Shown here: piece after piece, positions 54,784-63,707 of the stretch | Layout: every line of letters begins with the position of its first letter | Numbering within the stretch: the stretch's first letter is position 1 | Assembly: GCF_013303125.1 (NCBI RefSeq) | Contig: NZ_JABTTE010000002.1 | Location: 186,001-250,000 of the forward strand | Length of the DNA: 64,000 nucleotides | Source of the DNA: Calidifontibacillus erzurumensis | GTDB lineage: Bacteria; Bacillota; Bacilli; Bacillales; Bacillaceae_J | Direction of reading: 5' to 3' | Translations under genes and position numbers: made by a program | The notes under the pieces: generated by a model | Database searches by the model: none | The model's input: the letters and a program-made list of their open reading frames with translations, nothing else | What the model was told of the DNA's origin: nothing

Positions 54784-56115
54784 TTGAAAAAAATTTACGT
54801 CCTCGATACAAACGTATTACTTCAAGATCCACGTGCAATCTTTTCTTTTGAAGATAATGAAGTTGTCATTCCAGCAGTTGTTCTAGAAGAAGTTGATTCT
54901 AAAAAAAGAAATATGGATGAAATTGGAAGAAATGCTAGACAAGTATCCAAATTGATCGACCGTCTTCGAACTCAAGGAAAAATCCATCAAGGGATTCCTC
55001 TTGAAAATGGAGGGAGTTTTCGTATCGAACTAAACCATCGGTCGTTTATAAAGTTACAGGAAATATTTGATGAAAAAACAAACGACAACCGCATTCTTGC
55101 AGTTGCGTTAAATTTATATTTGGAAGAGCAAAAAAAAGAAAATGGGAGGCCTGTTATCCTTGTTAGCAAAGATGTATTAGTTAGGGTTAAGGCAGACGCA
55201 GTTGGATTAATGGCAGAAGATTTTTTAAGCGACCGTGTTGTAGAATTTGATGATAATATTTATTCAGGTTTTCAAATGGTTTATATTAGTCAAGATTTAA
55301 TGAATGAGTTTTATGAAAAAGGGCAAATCGAAGTAGGTAAACTTCCTGCGTTTCATTATTATCCTAATCAATTCATTATTATGAAAGATGCTTTAGGGAC
55401 ATCACAATCCGCACTTGGTGTGATTGATGAAAATGTGAAATTAGTGAAAAAATGTTTGTACGAGAAAGAGCAAGTTTGGGGTATTAAAGCGCGAAATGTT
55501 CAACAAGTGATGGGAATTGAATTATTGCTTAGGCCGGATATCCCGCTTGTTACTCTAACAGGCAAAGCTGGTACAGGGAAAACGCTTCTAGCATTAGCAG
55601 CTGGATTATACCAAACTGAAGATTTAGGGCTTTATAAAAAATTATTGGTTGCTCGGCCGATTGTCCCAGTCGGAAAAGATATCGGATATTTGCCGGGGGA
55701 AAAAGAAGAAAAATTAAGGCCGTGGATGCAGCCGATTTACGATAATTTGGAATACTTATTTAATACAAAAAAACCGGGTGAGCTTGATGCCATATTGGCT
55801 GGCATGGGTTCTATCCAAGTGGAAGCCCTCACCTATATAAGGGGAAGGAGCATACCTGAACAATTTATTATTATTGATGAAGCCCAAAACTTATCGAAAC
55901 ATGAGGTAAAGACAATATTAACAAGGGTAGGAGAGAAAAGTAAAATTGTATTAATGGGTGACCCGGAACAAATTGACCATCCATACTTGGATGAGTATAA
56001 TAACGGTTTAACCTATGTTGTCGAAAAATTTAAACAAGAAAAGATCAGCGGTCATGTGCGCTTCGTAAAAGGTGAGCGATCGTCGTTGGCTCAATTGGCA
56101 GCTGATTTACTGTAA
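54784..56115 (+). CDS. ylaK: PhoH2-like protein YlaK (PIN domain plus PhoH ATPase)
   Basis: A 443-aa fusion of an N-terminal PIN nuclease domain (KKIYVLDTNVLLQDPRAIF; acidic residues about positions 7-110) and a C-terminal PhoH ATPase (Walker A GKAGTGKTLLALAAG near residue 260, Walker B FIIIDEAQNLS near 360). PhoH2 proteins have been described as RNA helicase-ribonucleases. The TTG start follows AGGAGGAG. Confidence 0.93.
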   Translation: MKKIYVLDTNVLLQDPRAIFSFEDNEVVIPAVVLEEVDSKKRNMDEIGRNARQVSKLIDRLRTQGKIHQGIPLENGGSFRIELNHRSFIKLQEIFDEKTNDNRILAVALNLYLEEQKKENGRPVILVSKDVLVRVKADAVGLMAEDFLSDRVVEFDDNIYSGFQMVYISQDLMNEFYEKGQIEVGKLPAFHYYPNQFIIMKDALGTSQSALGVIDENVKLVKKCLYEKEQVWGIKARNVQQVMGIELLLRPDIPLVTLTGKAGTGKTLLALAAGLYQTEDLGLYKKLLVARPIVPVGKDIGYLPGEKEEKLRPWMQPIYDNLEYLFNTKKPGELDAILAGMGSIQVEALTYIRGRSIPEQFIIIDEAQNLSKHEVKTILTRVGEKSKIVLMGDPEQIDHPYLDEYNNGLTYVVEKFKQEKISGHVRFVKGERSSLAQLAADLL

Positions 56116-56144
56116 ATGGCCGCTAACATTGGGTCTTGAAAAGT

Positions 56145-56187
56145 GGAGGAAACGCCTGCTGTCTAAGAAGCGGCAGTCGTTCCTTCC
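56145..56187. repeat. GC-rich imperfect hairpin between ylaK and ylaL
   Basis: Two 17-nt arms (56145-56161 and 56171-56187) pair at 15 positions, including two G-T pairs, around a 9-nt loop. It is more GC-rich than its surroundings and lacks a T tail, so it looks like an intergenic repeat or RNA structure rather than a plain terminator. Confidence 0.5.
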
Positions 56188-56211
56188 CGTGAGCGCGAGT
56201 CAACCATAAGT

Positions 56212-56592
56212 TTACTTTACGATAAACTTTCTTATTTCCTTAATTGGGTCATTTAAATTGGAACCGTCACGGTAATATAAATAAATTGGACCATCTTCTT
56301 TTAATGGTTTACCGTTTATTGCAAAGCAGAGAATGGAATTTTGAATTTTTTCGATCGGTACTTCAATAGTTTTATCAGAACTAGTTTCAACAATGACGCT
56401 GCTGGCATTTTCAAGCGGCTCAGCATTATTGAAAAATGGTTTAAACTCCATTCCTAAATGATCCTTTAAACTTTCATCATTAAAATATTGGCCAAGGTCG
56501 AATTTTCGATCATCGAAAATCCATACGCTTGGATCAATCGTAAGTCTAAATTTAACATTCCCTTGAATTAAAACGATATTTTCCACTGTCAA
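56212..56592 (-). CDS. ylaL: YlaL-like protein
   Basis: A 126-aa soluble protein with VLIQGNVKFRLTIDPSVWIFDDRKFDL, FKPFFNNAEPLENASSVIVETS and EDGPIYLYYRDGSNLNDPI. It agrees with my recollection of B. subtilis YlaL and with its position, but is about 30 residues shorter in the middle. Function is unknown. Confidence 0.7.
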   Translation of the reverse strand: MTVENIVLIQGNVKFRLTIDPSVWIFDDRKFDLGQYFNDESLKDHLGMEFKPFFNNAEPLENASSVIVETSSDKTIEVPIEKIQNSILCFAINGKPLKEDGPIYLYYRDGSNLNDPIKEIRKFIVK

Positions 56593-56800
56593 TCCCCACT
56601 CTCCATTTGTTCTTTAAAATACTTTCTTCCTAAAGTATAGAATGAATATGTTTGTTTGTCACATCAACAAATAGTACTTCCCTCTTGTTTTTTTCTATGA
56701 TGGCAAAGTTCGCCTTCTAAACGTTATTTCTTGCAATTTTACCGATAAAACGATAAGATTTAAAGATAGAATGGACTTGTTTTTTATTGGAGGGATGTAC

Positions 56801-57088
56801 GTGTCTTCAGATGTTGCCTTAAATCACAGAGAAAAGGCATATGCCCTTCTTAAGGCTGATGCTGATAAAATTTTAAAGTTAATAAAAGTACAAATGGACC
56901 ATTTAACAATGCCTCAATGTCCTTTATATGAAGAAGTATTAGATACCCAAATGTTTGGGTTATCAAGGGAAATAGATTTTGCCGTTCGACTTGGGTTAGT
57001 TGATGAAATAGATGGAAAAAGGTTGCTTGAGTCGTTGGAAAGGGAGCTTTCAGCCCTTCATGAAGCTTCTTTAAAAAATAAGGAATAG
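56801..57088 (+). CDS. ylaN: YlaN (UPF0358), iron-responsive Fur partner
   Basis: A 95-aa protein whose core ([20 protein letters not shown], then [15 protein letters not shown]) is almost invariant in YlaN. B. subtilis YlaN is needed at low iron and has been reported to act on Fur. GGAGGG stands 6 nt before the GTG at 56801; the ATG at 56795 directly abuts it. Confidence 0.93.
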   Translation: MSSDVALNHREKAYALLKADADKILKLIKVQMDHLTMPQCPLYEEVLDTQMFGLSREIDFAVRLGLVDEIDGKRLLESLERELSALHEASLKNKE

Positions 57089-57180
57089 GGCTGTCTTACA
57101 AGTACCTGCATGATTTAAAAAAAAAAATGAAGATCGTGGTGGATAGTGCTGGTACTATTTGAAAGACAGTCTTTTTTCTT
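57089..57180 (+). terminator. Terminator of ylaN
   Basis: GGCTGTCTT pairs with AAGACAGTC, with a second inner pair AGTACC-GGTACT. A long A run lies in the loop and six Ts follow. Confidence 0.75.
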
Positions 57181-57208
57181 TTAAAGAGTTTAGTAGGAAT
57201 GAGGAAAG

Positions 57209-58339
57209 ATGAGGAAAAAAATTATTAAATCATATGATTATGCACTAGTTTTAGCACCGCTTATTTTAAGTTTATTTGGAATTATTATGATTTATAGTTC
57301 CAGTATGGTTGTTGCCGTCGATAAATATGAAGGTACTCCTGATTTGTTTTTTATAAAACAATTGAAATGGTTTTTACTTGGAATCTTTGTATATATTTTT
57401 ACCTTAGTCTTTCCTTATAAAATTTATAAAAAATTATTGAAACCTATTTTTTTTGGAGCACCATTGCTTTTAGGTCTTGTATTGCTTTTCGGAAAAGCGA
57501 CTAATAATGCGCAATCTTGGCTTAATTTTGGTGGAATCGGCTTTCAACCAGCGGAATTTATGAAACTTGGCGTGATTATATACTTAGCGGGAGTCTTTTC
57601 AAATAAACAATCTTATATTAAAAAGTTTCTTCCTGCATTTGGGCCACCGCTCCTTTTTATCTTTTTCATATTTTTTCTTGTTTATAAGCAGCCGGATTTG
57701 GGAACAGGTTTATTGATTTTGGCGATTTCTGGATTGATCATTATCTGTTCAGGCATACGTATAAAACACTTGAGTCGCTTAGCCCTCGTTGCTGTCATTG
57801 GTGCTTTTCTTTTATATCCGTTGTTGACAGAAGAACAATTAAACCGGTTTGCAGCAGCCTACAATCCATTTGATGAGGAAATTGCTGAAAGTGACGGATA
57901 CCAATTAATTAATTCTTATATTGCAATTGCTAATGGAGGAGTAACTGGAGAAGGTCTTGGTAAAAGTATCCAAAAATTTGGTTATCTTCCTGAACCACAT
58001 ACCGATTTTATCATGTCAATTATATCGGAAGAATTAGGAATTTTTGGAGTTGGCTTTGTATTATTTATGCTCGCCTTCATTGTTTGGAAAGGATTTAGTA
58101 CAGCTATTAAAATTAATGACCCTTTTGGAAGTTTGATGGCGATTGGGATTTCGGGAATGATCGGTATTCAGTCATTTGTTAATTTAGGTGCCATCACCGG
58201 TTTACTTCCAATTACTGGTGTTCCATTGCCATTCGTTAGTTATGGCGGCTCTTCTTTACTACTTTTAATGATTTCTATGGGAATTTTAAATAATATTGCG
58301 ATGTTTTCGAGATTTCATCAATTAACAATTGATAAATAA
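57209..58339 (+). CDS. ftsW: FtsW, septal peptidoglycan polymerase (SEDS)
   Basis: A 376-aa SEDS protein with about ten transmembrane segments. Signatures are IIMIYSSSMV in TM1, WLNFGGIGFQPAEFMKLGVI, YKQPDLGTGLLI, and SIISEELGIFGVGFVL, then PLPFVSYGGSSLL. Position between ylaN and ctaA is that of B. subtilis ftsW (ylaO). It polymerises glycan strands at the division site together with a class B PBP. Confidence 0.93.
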   Translation: MRKKIIKSYDYALVLAPLILSLFGIIMIYSSSMVVAVDKYEGTPDLFFIKQLKWFLLGIFVYIFTLVFPYKIYKKLLKPIFFGAPLLLGLVLLFGKATNNAQSWLNFGGIGFQPAEFMKLGVIIYLAGVFSNKQSYIKKFLPAFGPPLLFIFFIFFLVYKQPDLGTGLLILAISGLIIICSGIRIKHLSRLALVAVIGAFLLYPLLTEEQLNRFAAAYNPFDEEIAESDGYQLINSYIAIANGGVTGEGLGKSIQKFGYLPEPHTDFIMSIISEELGIFGVGFVLFMLAFIVWKGFSTAIKINDPFGSLMAIGISGMIGIQSFVNLGAITGLLPITGVPLPFVSYGGSSLLLLMISMGILNNIAMFSRFHQLTIDK

Positions 58340-58376
58340 AAAAGATTGCCTAATGGACTTAGGCAATCTTTTTATT
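58338..58376. terminator. Bidirectional terminator between ftsW and ctaA
   Basis: AAAGATTGCCTA pairs with TTAGGCAATCTTT around ATGGAC, with Ts after and As before it. It overlaps the end of the facing ctaA gene. Confidence 0.88.
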
Positions 58377-59294
58377 TATTTGTTCATTTTTCTTACTCCT
58401 CGTTGATAGGAGAACAAGGTAACAAAGTACGCAGAATAAAATTGTAATAAAAGTAGCATGTGCTAAAGCAACATATAAATCAACCTTTGTAAAGATAATG
58501 AGAGCACCAGAAAGTCCTTGTAATGTAATTAACGTTGTAATCGAAATAGCGCTCCAAAAAATAACACGTTTCGTACGGTATTGTTTAATCATTCTAATTG
58601 AAAGATATACAATCCATAAAAAGATAATTAGTGCAGCAAATCGGTGTGCCATTTGCACCCATTGGTACTGGTTTCCTGGCAAAGAGAAAATTGCATCATT
58701 GTCACAAAAAGGAAAATCTAAGCATGCCAAATGAGCCTTTTTATGGCGGACCAATGCACCTGTATAAACAACAACATAACTATAAATGCTTAATGCATAT
58801 ATTTGTTTTCGTAAACCTTTGTCAAGGATTAATGATTCGGCATCGAATTTTTTGTCTACCTCGAAAATTAGCAACATTAGTAGAAAAACAGCTGCTACAG
58901 ATACGAGGGAAACACCGAAATGCAGAGCCATAATGACCGGATCTTGTCCCCAAATAACAGCACCTGCACCAAGTAATGCTTGGACGACTAAGAAAAATAC
59001 AGATAAAAACGCAAGAAACTTAGTTTCTCTAATATGGCCAATTTTACGCCATGACCAAATGGCTAGCCAAGTCACAAGAATGACGGATAAACCGGAAAAA
59101 AGACGATGGGAAAGTTCAATTATTAATTCTTGTGTTATTTCGGTAGGAAGAAATTTCCCATGACAGAGCGGCCATGATCTTCCACAGCCCATGCCAGACC
59201 CCGTTTTTGTAACAAGGGCGCCGCCGATTAATACGAACAACATTACTATTGTAGAAGCAACCGACAAAATTTTTAATCCTTTATTCAAATTCAT
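58359..59294 (-). CDS. ctaA: CtaA, heme A synthase
   Basis: A 311-aa membrane protein with eight transmembrane segments that oxidises the C8 methyl of heme O to the formyl of heme A. Two external Cys pairs are present (CGRSWPLC and CLDFPFC), as in the Bacillus enzyme, along with heme-ligand histidines in ELSHRLFSG, MALHFGVSL and MAHRFAALI. The ATG follows AGAAGGTGAA. It is divergent from ctaB. Confidence 0.95.
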   Translation of the reverse strand: MNLNKGLKILSVASTIVMLFVLIGGALVTKTGSGMGCGRSWPLCHGKFLPTEITQELIIELSHRLFSGLSVILVTWLAIWSWRKIGHIRETKFLAFLSVFFLVVQALLGAGAVIWGQDPVIMALHFGVSLVSVAAVFLLMLLIFEVDKKFDAESLILDKGLRKQIYALSIYSYVVVYTGALVRHKKAHLACLDFPFCDNDAIFSLPGNQYQWVQMAHRFAALIIFLWIVYLSIRMIKQYRTKRVIFWSAISITTLITLQGLSGALIIFTKVDLYVALAHATFITILFCVLCYLVLLSTRSKKNEQINKKIA

Positions 59295-59611
59295 TTCACC
59301 TTCTTTTAAAATAATATATTAAATGATAAACCCTTTTTATATACTCTTAATGTAAAATATATCACACTAAAAGAGATGGAAACAGGTTGACTTTTTGTCA
59401 AATATGTGAATATATAATATAGGTTTTTAAGATTCTTGACGATTTGTAAAAATAATTTCATTATTAATTAACAAAATCTTCACGTTTTGTGGTTTAATAT
59501 ATGGTGAGGATTTTTTCTATGATTTTTATCACAAGATAAAAAATTTGAAGGGATGGACTATTAATAATTCGATAGAGGTGGTTTAGCATTAAGTTAAAGG
59601 AGGAAGAGTTG
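59295..59611. promoter_or_regulatory. ctaA-ctaB divergent regulatory region
   Basis: A 317-bp AT-rich region between divergent genes. On the plus strand TTGACT (59388) is followed by TATAAT-like sequence about 59413 and overlaps the palindrome TTGACTTTTTGTCAA. A second small palindrome, TTTTTATC with GATAAAAA, lies near 59524-59543. In B. subtilis this region is under ResD and CcpA control; I cannot confirm such sites here. Confidence 0.4.
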
Positions 59612-60553
59612 ATGGACAACTCGAGAATCATAAATGGGCCCACAAGCCCCGTGTTTGAAACAACTACCTGTACAGAACGAGATCTTCAATCAACTTCCTT
59701 GTGGAATGATTTTTTATCTCTTGTTAAAATTGGGATTGTGAATTCAAATTTAATAACAGCATTTACCGGCATTTGGCTAGCGCTTTATTTCACGAATCAA
59801 AATTTTATTGATAGTATAGATAAAGTTTTATTAGGAATGTTAGGAAATGCGTTTGTTATTGCAGGAGGATGCGTATTAAATAACTACATTGATAGAGATA
59901 TAGACCATATAATGGAGCGTACAAAAACAAGACCTACTGTAACAGGAAGCATTAGTCTTATAAAAATTTTATTAATAGGTCTTGCTTTTTCATTGCTTGG
60001 TTTAATATTATTGCTATGTGCTTCAATTCCTGCGGCCGTTTATGGATTTCTTGGTTTATTTACGTATGTTGTCCTTTATACCCTTTGGACAAAGCGCCGC
60101 CATCCAATAAACACAATCGTAGGTAGTTTTTCTGGTGCAGCTCCACCTTTAATTGGTTGGGCAGCGATTGATCCAAATCTTTCAATTGAAGCAATCATTT
60201 TATTTTTAATTATGTTTATTTGGCAGCCACCGCATTTTTATGCGTTAGCAATGAAAAAATGTGAAGAATATAGGAAAGCGGGCATCCCTATGTTGCCAGT
60301 CGTGCGCGGATTTGCTGTAACAAAGAAGCATATTGTAGTCTTTGTTGCCGCTCTGCTTCCTTTACCGTTTTTCTTGGCATCACTGGGCACCGTCTTTTTA
60401 ACAGTATCCATTTTATTAAGCGTAGGTTGGTTTATTCTAGGTCTTTATGGTTTTATAATGAAAGATGATTTAAAATGGGCTAAATGGATGTTTATTTATT
60501 CTCTTAATTATTTAACGATTATTTTTGTATTAATGGTTATAGTTACAATTTAA
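59612..60553 (+). CDS. ctaB: CtaB, protoheme IX farnesyltransferase
   Basis: A 313-aa UbiA-family membrane enzyme that converts heme B to heme O. The prenyl-diphosphate-binding motif NNYIDRDIDHIMERTKTRP and the second aspartate-poor loop WTKRRHPINTIVGSFSGAAPPLIGW are present, with WQPPHFYALA typical of heme O synthases. The ATG at 59612, 7 nt after AAGGAGG, is preferred over the TTG at 59609. Confidence 0.95.
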   Translation: MDNSRIINGPTSPVFETTTCTERDLQSTSLWNDFLSLVKIGIVNSNLITAFTGIWLALYFTNQNFIDSIDKVLLGMLGNAFVIAGGCVLNNYIDRDIDHIMERTKTRPTVTGSISLIKILLIGLAFSLLGLILLLCASIPAAVYGFLGLFTYVVLYTLWTKRRHPINTIVGSFSGAAPPLIGWAAIDPNLSIEAIILFLIMFIWQPPHFYALAMKKCEEYRKAGIPMLPVVRGFAVTKKHIVVFVAALLPLPFFLASLGTVFLTVSILLSVGWFILGLYGFIMKDDLKWAKWMFIYSLNYLTIIFVLMVIVTI

Positions 60554-60559
60554 TAGAAT

Positions 60560-60589
60560 GCTAGTGAGGTTTCCTCACTAGCTGTTTTT
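60560..60589 (+). terminator. Terminator of ctaB
   Basis: GCTAGTGAGG and CCTCACTAGC form a 10-bp stem around TTT, followed by a T-rich tail. It separates ctaB from the ctaCDE transcription unit. Confidence 0.87.
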
Positions 60590-60690
60590 CGACAAATTTT
60601 TTAAACATTTATGCTTATTAAATATAAAATAATTAATAGTCCACAAAATATTAAATGGTTTTAATTTACATTCTTTTTACATAATTTGTT

Positions 60691-60735
60691 ATAAAATACC
60701 TTTCAATTTGTTCATACTGTTGAGAGGTATTTTAT
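60691..60735 (+). promoter_or_regulatory. Large hairpin in the ctaC upstream region
   Basis: ATAAAATACCTTTCAA pairs with TTGAGAGGTATTTTAT over 16 positions (one G-T pair) around a 13-nt loop. It ends 40 bp before the ctaC start. It could be an attenuator or a 5' mRNA-stabilising structure; a TATAAA at 60690 inside its left arm could also be a -10 box. Confidence 0.55.
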
Positions 60736-60775
60736 TAAATAAATTTTAGAAAAAAGAAAGAGGGGTTAGGATGAA

Positions 60776-61819
60776 ATGATTCGACTAGGAGGTAAAAGGT
60801 GTTTGTTTGTTGGATTAGCTTTGCTAATGCTCCTATTAGCAGGCTGCAGTGGGGAGCCGTATTTATCGACTCTAACGCCACAAGGTGAAAATGGCGAAAT
60901 GCTGTTGGATTTGATGTTGTTAACAACGGCCCTCATGTCTTTAGTAACAATTGTTGTTGTTATTATTTTTATTTATGTATCAACTAAATTCCGTAGAACT
61001 AAAGCTAAGGAAAATTTAATTCCTAAGCAAGTGGAAGGAAACCACAAATTGGAGATTACTTGGACTGTAATCCCTATCATTATTTTGCTAATCGTTGCTG
61101 TACCAACAGTTTCAGCAACATTTAAATTGGATGTAAACCAAGAAAAAATTCCAGAAGATGCTATTCAAATTAATGTAACAGGAAAGCTTTATTGGTGGGA
61201 ATTTGAGTATCCAAATGAACAAATTGTCACATCTCAAGATTTAGTGATTCCTACAGGTGAGAGAATATATTTGAAGCTTAAAGCTGGAGATGTAAAACAC
61301 GCATTCTGGATTCCTGCATTAGCTGGAAAAATTGATACAAATACAGATAATGAAAACTATATGTGGATTCATGCTTATAAAGAAGGCGTTTATTATGGAA
61401 AATGTGCTGAACTTTGCGGTCCGTCTCACGCATTGATGGATTTCAAAGTGAAAGCAGTATCAAAAGAAGAATATGAAAAGTGGATTGCTAATATGCAAAA
61501 ACCAACAGAAGAACCTACAGATGCAGTTGCAAAAGCTGGACAAGAAATTTTTGCGAAAAGCTGTGTAGGATGCCATGCTGTTGATTCAAATGATCCACGT
61601 CCTGAAGCGGCTAGAATTGCTCCAAATCTTTCTAATTTCGCTGATCGTGAGCGTGTAGCTGGAATTAAGGATTTAACGCCGGAAAATGTAAAAGCTTGGC
61701 TAACAGATCCTGAAGCAATGAAGCCGGGCAATAAAATGACTGGAACTTATAACTTATCTGCTGAAGAAATCGATGCAGTAACAGCATATTTGCTCACGCT
61801 TTCTAAGGAAAATCAATAG
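60776..61819 (+). CDS. ctaC: CtaC, caa3 oxidase subunit II with cytochrome c domain
   Basis: A 347-aa lipoprotein (lipobox LAGC, Cys24) with two transmembrane segments, a cupredoxin domain carrying the CuA site (CAELCGPSHALM, with the upstream His in KHAFWIP) and a C-terminal cytochrome c domain (SCVGCHAVD, axial Met probably in NKMTGTY). This is the caa3 form that takes electrons from cytochrome c. AGAGGGG stands before the ATG. Confidence 0.96.
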   Translation: MIRLGGKRCLFVGLALLMLLLAGCSGEPYLSTLTPQGENGEMLLDLMLLTTALMSLVTIVVVIIFIYVSTKFRRTKAKENLIPKQVEGNHKLEITWTVIPIIILLIVAVPTVSATFKLDVNQEKIPEDAIQINVTGKLYWWEFEYPNEQIVTSQDLVIPTGERIYLKLKAGDVKHAFWIPALAGKIDTNTDNENYMWIHAYKEGVYYGKCAELCGPSHALMDFKVKAVSKEEYEKWIANMQKPTEEPTDAVAKAGQEIFAKSCVGCHAVDSNDPRPEAARIAPNLSNFADRERVAGIKDLTPENVKAWLTDPEAMKPGNKMTGTYNLSAEEIDAVTAYLLTLSKENQ

Positions 61820-61838
61820 GGTTAGGGAGGTATAGGTA

Positions 61839-63707
61839 GTGAGTACTTTGGCACAAAAAAGAGGTATTGGTGCAATCATTTGGGACTACTTAACAACAGT
61901 AGACCATAAGAAAATTGCACATCTGTACTTTTTTGCAGGATTATTGCACTTTGTAATTGCCGGTTTACAAGCCCTGTTTATTCGTATTCAGTTAATGTAT
62001 CCGGAAAATGATTTTTTAGTCGGTACGGACTTTAATGAAGCATTGACTGCACACGGAACAGCAATGTTGTTCTTTGTAGCGATGCCGCTTATCTTTGCGT
62101 TTGCGAATGCGGTTGTTCCGCTTCAAATCGGTGCGCGTGACGTTGCTTTTCCATTCTTGAATTCACTTGGATTTTGGCTTTATTTCTTTGGTGCTTTGTT
62201 TTTTAACTTAGGTTGGTTTTTAGGCGGAATGCCTGCAGCTGGTTGGACGAACTATGCATCACTCGCAATGGCCGATCCAACTCATGGTGTTGATTTTTAC
62301 TTAATCGGATTGCAAATTTCTGGTTTTGGTACGTTAATTTCTGCGATTAACTTTCTTGCAACAATTATTACAATGCGTACTGCCGGTATGACATATATGC
62401 GCATGCCGATGTTTACATGGACAATTTTTGTTTCATCAGCATTAATATTGTTTGCGTTCCCACCGCTTACAGTTGCGATCTTCTTAATGACATTTGATCG
62501 TTTATTTGGTTCAAAGTTTTTTGATATCGCACTAGGTGGAAATACAATTATTTGGGAGCACTTATTCTGGATTTTCGGACACCCTGAAGTATATATTTTA
62601 GTGTTGCCTGCATTTGGTATTTTTTCTGAAGTTATTTCAACTTTCTCAAGAAAAAGAATTTTCGGTTACAACTCAATGGTTTTTGCCGTTGCTTTAATCG
62701 GTTTCCTTGGATTCATGGTTTGGGCACACCATATGTTTACAGTAGGTATGGGTCCAGTTGCTAACTCAATTTTTGCGGTTGCAACGATGACAATTGGTGT
62801 CCCTACTGGTATTAAAGTGTTTAACTGGCTCTTTACAATGTGGGGAGGCAATATTAATTACAAAACACCAATGCTTTACGCTGTATGGTTTGTACCAACG
62901 TTTGTTATGGGCGGGGTTACAGGTGTCATGCTTGCCTCTGCTGCTGCCGACTATCAATTCCATGATTCATATTTCGTTGTAGCACACTTCCATTACATTA
63001 TTGTCGGTGGTATCGTATTAGGTTTATTTGCAGGTATGCATTTCTGGTGGCCAAAAATGTTCGGTAAAATGATGAACGATACATTAGGAAAAATTACATT
63101 CTGGATTTTCTATATTGGCTTCCATTTAACATTCTTTATTCAACATTTCTTAGGTCTTTGGGGTATGCCGCGCCGTGTATTCACATACTTGCCAAATCAA
63201 GGTTGGGATACAGCGAACTTTGTAAGTTCAATTGGTGCATTTATGATGGCTATTGCTGTTGTCTTGCTCGTTGTTAATATGATTATGTCATTCTTTAGCA
63301 AAGAGGAAGTTGGACCAGACCCTTGGGGAGATGGCCGTTCATTAGAATGGATGGTTGCTTCACCACCACCTGAATACAACTTTAAACAATTACCTTTAGT
63401 TCGCAGCCTAGATCCAGCTTGGTATGAGAAAATGAACGGAAATAAAGAAATGGTTCCAGCTGAACCGCTTGGAGATATTCATATGCCAAATAGTTCAATC
63501 CTTCCGTTTATCATGTCAGTTGGATTGTTTATCGCAGGATTAGGGGTCACGTACCATGATCTTGGAACGAATACAACTGCATTGGCTGTAGCGATCATCG
63601 GCGGATTAATTACATTTGGAGCAATGTTTATCCGTTCAATTAAAGATGACCATGGCTATCACATTCATAAAGAAGACCTTGAACGTGAAGGAGGTTTAAA
63701 AGCATAA
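61839..63707 (+). CDS. ctaD: CtaD, caa3 oxidase subunit I
   Basis: A 622-aa heme-copper oxidase catalytic subunit with the heme a/a3-CuB site. Key segments are TAHGTAMLFF (low-spin heme His), WIFGHPEVYILVLPAFG (CuB His cross-linked to Tyr), VWAHHMFTVG, and DSYFVVAHFHYII. The C-terminal extension holds extra transmembrane segments, as in caa3 enzymes. A GTG start follows GGGAGG. The stop overlaps the ctaE ATG by one base. Confidence 0.97.
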   Translation: MSTLAQKRGIGAIIWDYLTTVDHKKIAHLYFFAGLLHFVIAGLQALFIRIQLMYPENDFLVGTDFNEALTAHGTAMLFFVAMPLIFAFANAVVPLQIGARDVAFPFLNSLGFWLYFFGALFFNLGWFLGGMPAAGWTNYASLAMADPTHGVDFYLIGLQISGFGTLISAINFLATIITMRTAGMTYMRMPMFTWTIFVSSALILFAFPPLTVAIFLMTFDRLFGSKFFDIALGGNTIIWEHLFWIFGHPEVYILVLPAFGIFSEVISTFSRKRIFGYNSMVFAVALIGFLGFMVWAHHMFTVGMGPVANSIFAVATMTIGVPTGIKVFNWLFTMWGGNINYKTPMLYAVWFVPTFVMGGVTGVMLASAAADYQFHDSYFVVAHFHYIIVGGIVLGLFAGMHFWWPKMFGKMMNDTLGKITFWIFYIGFHLTFFIQHFLGLWGMPRRVFTYLPNQGWDTANFVSSIGAFMMAIAVVLLVVNMIMSFFSKEEVGPDPWGDGRSLEWMVASPPPEYNFKQLPLVRSLDPAWYEKMNGNKEMVPAEPLGDIHMPNSSILPFIMSVGLFIAGLGVTYHDLGTNTTALAVAIIGGLITFGAMFIRSIKDDHGYHIHKEDLEREGGLKA

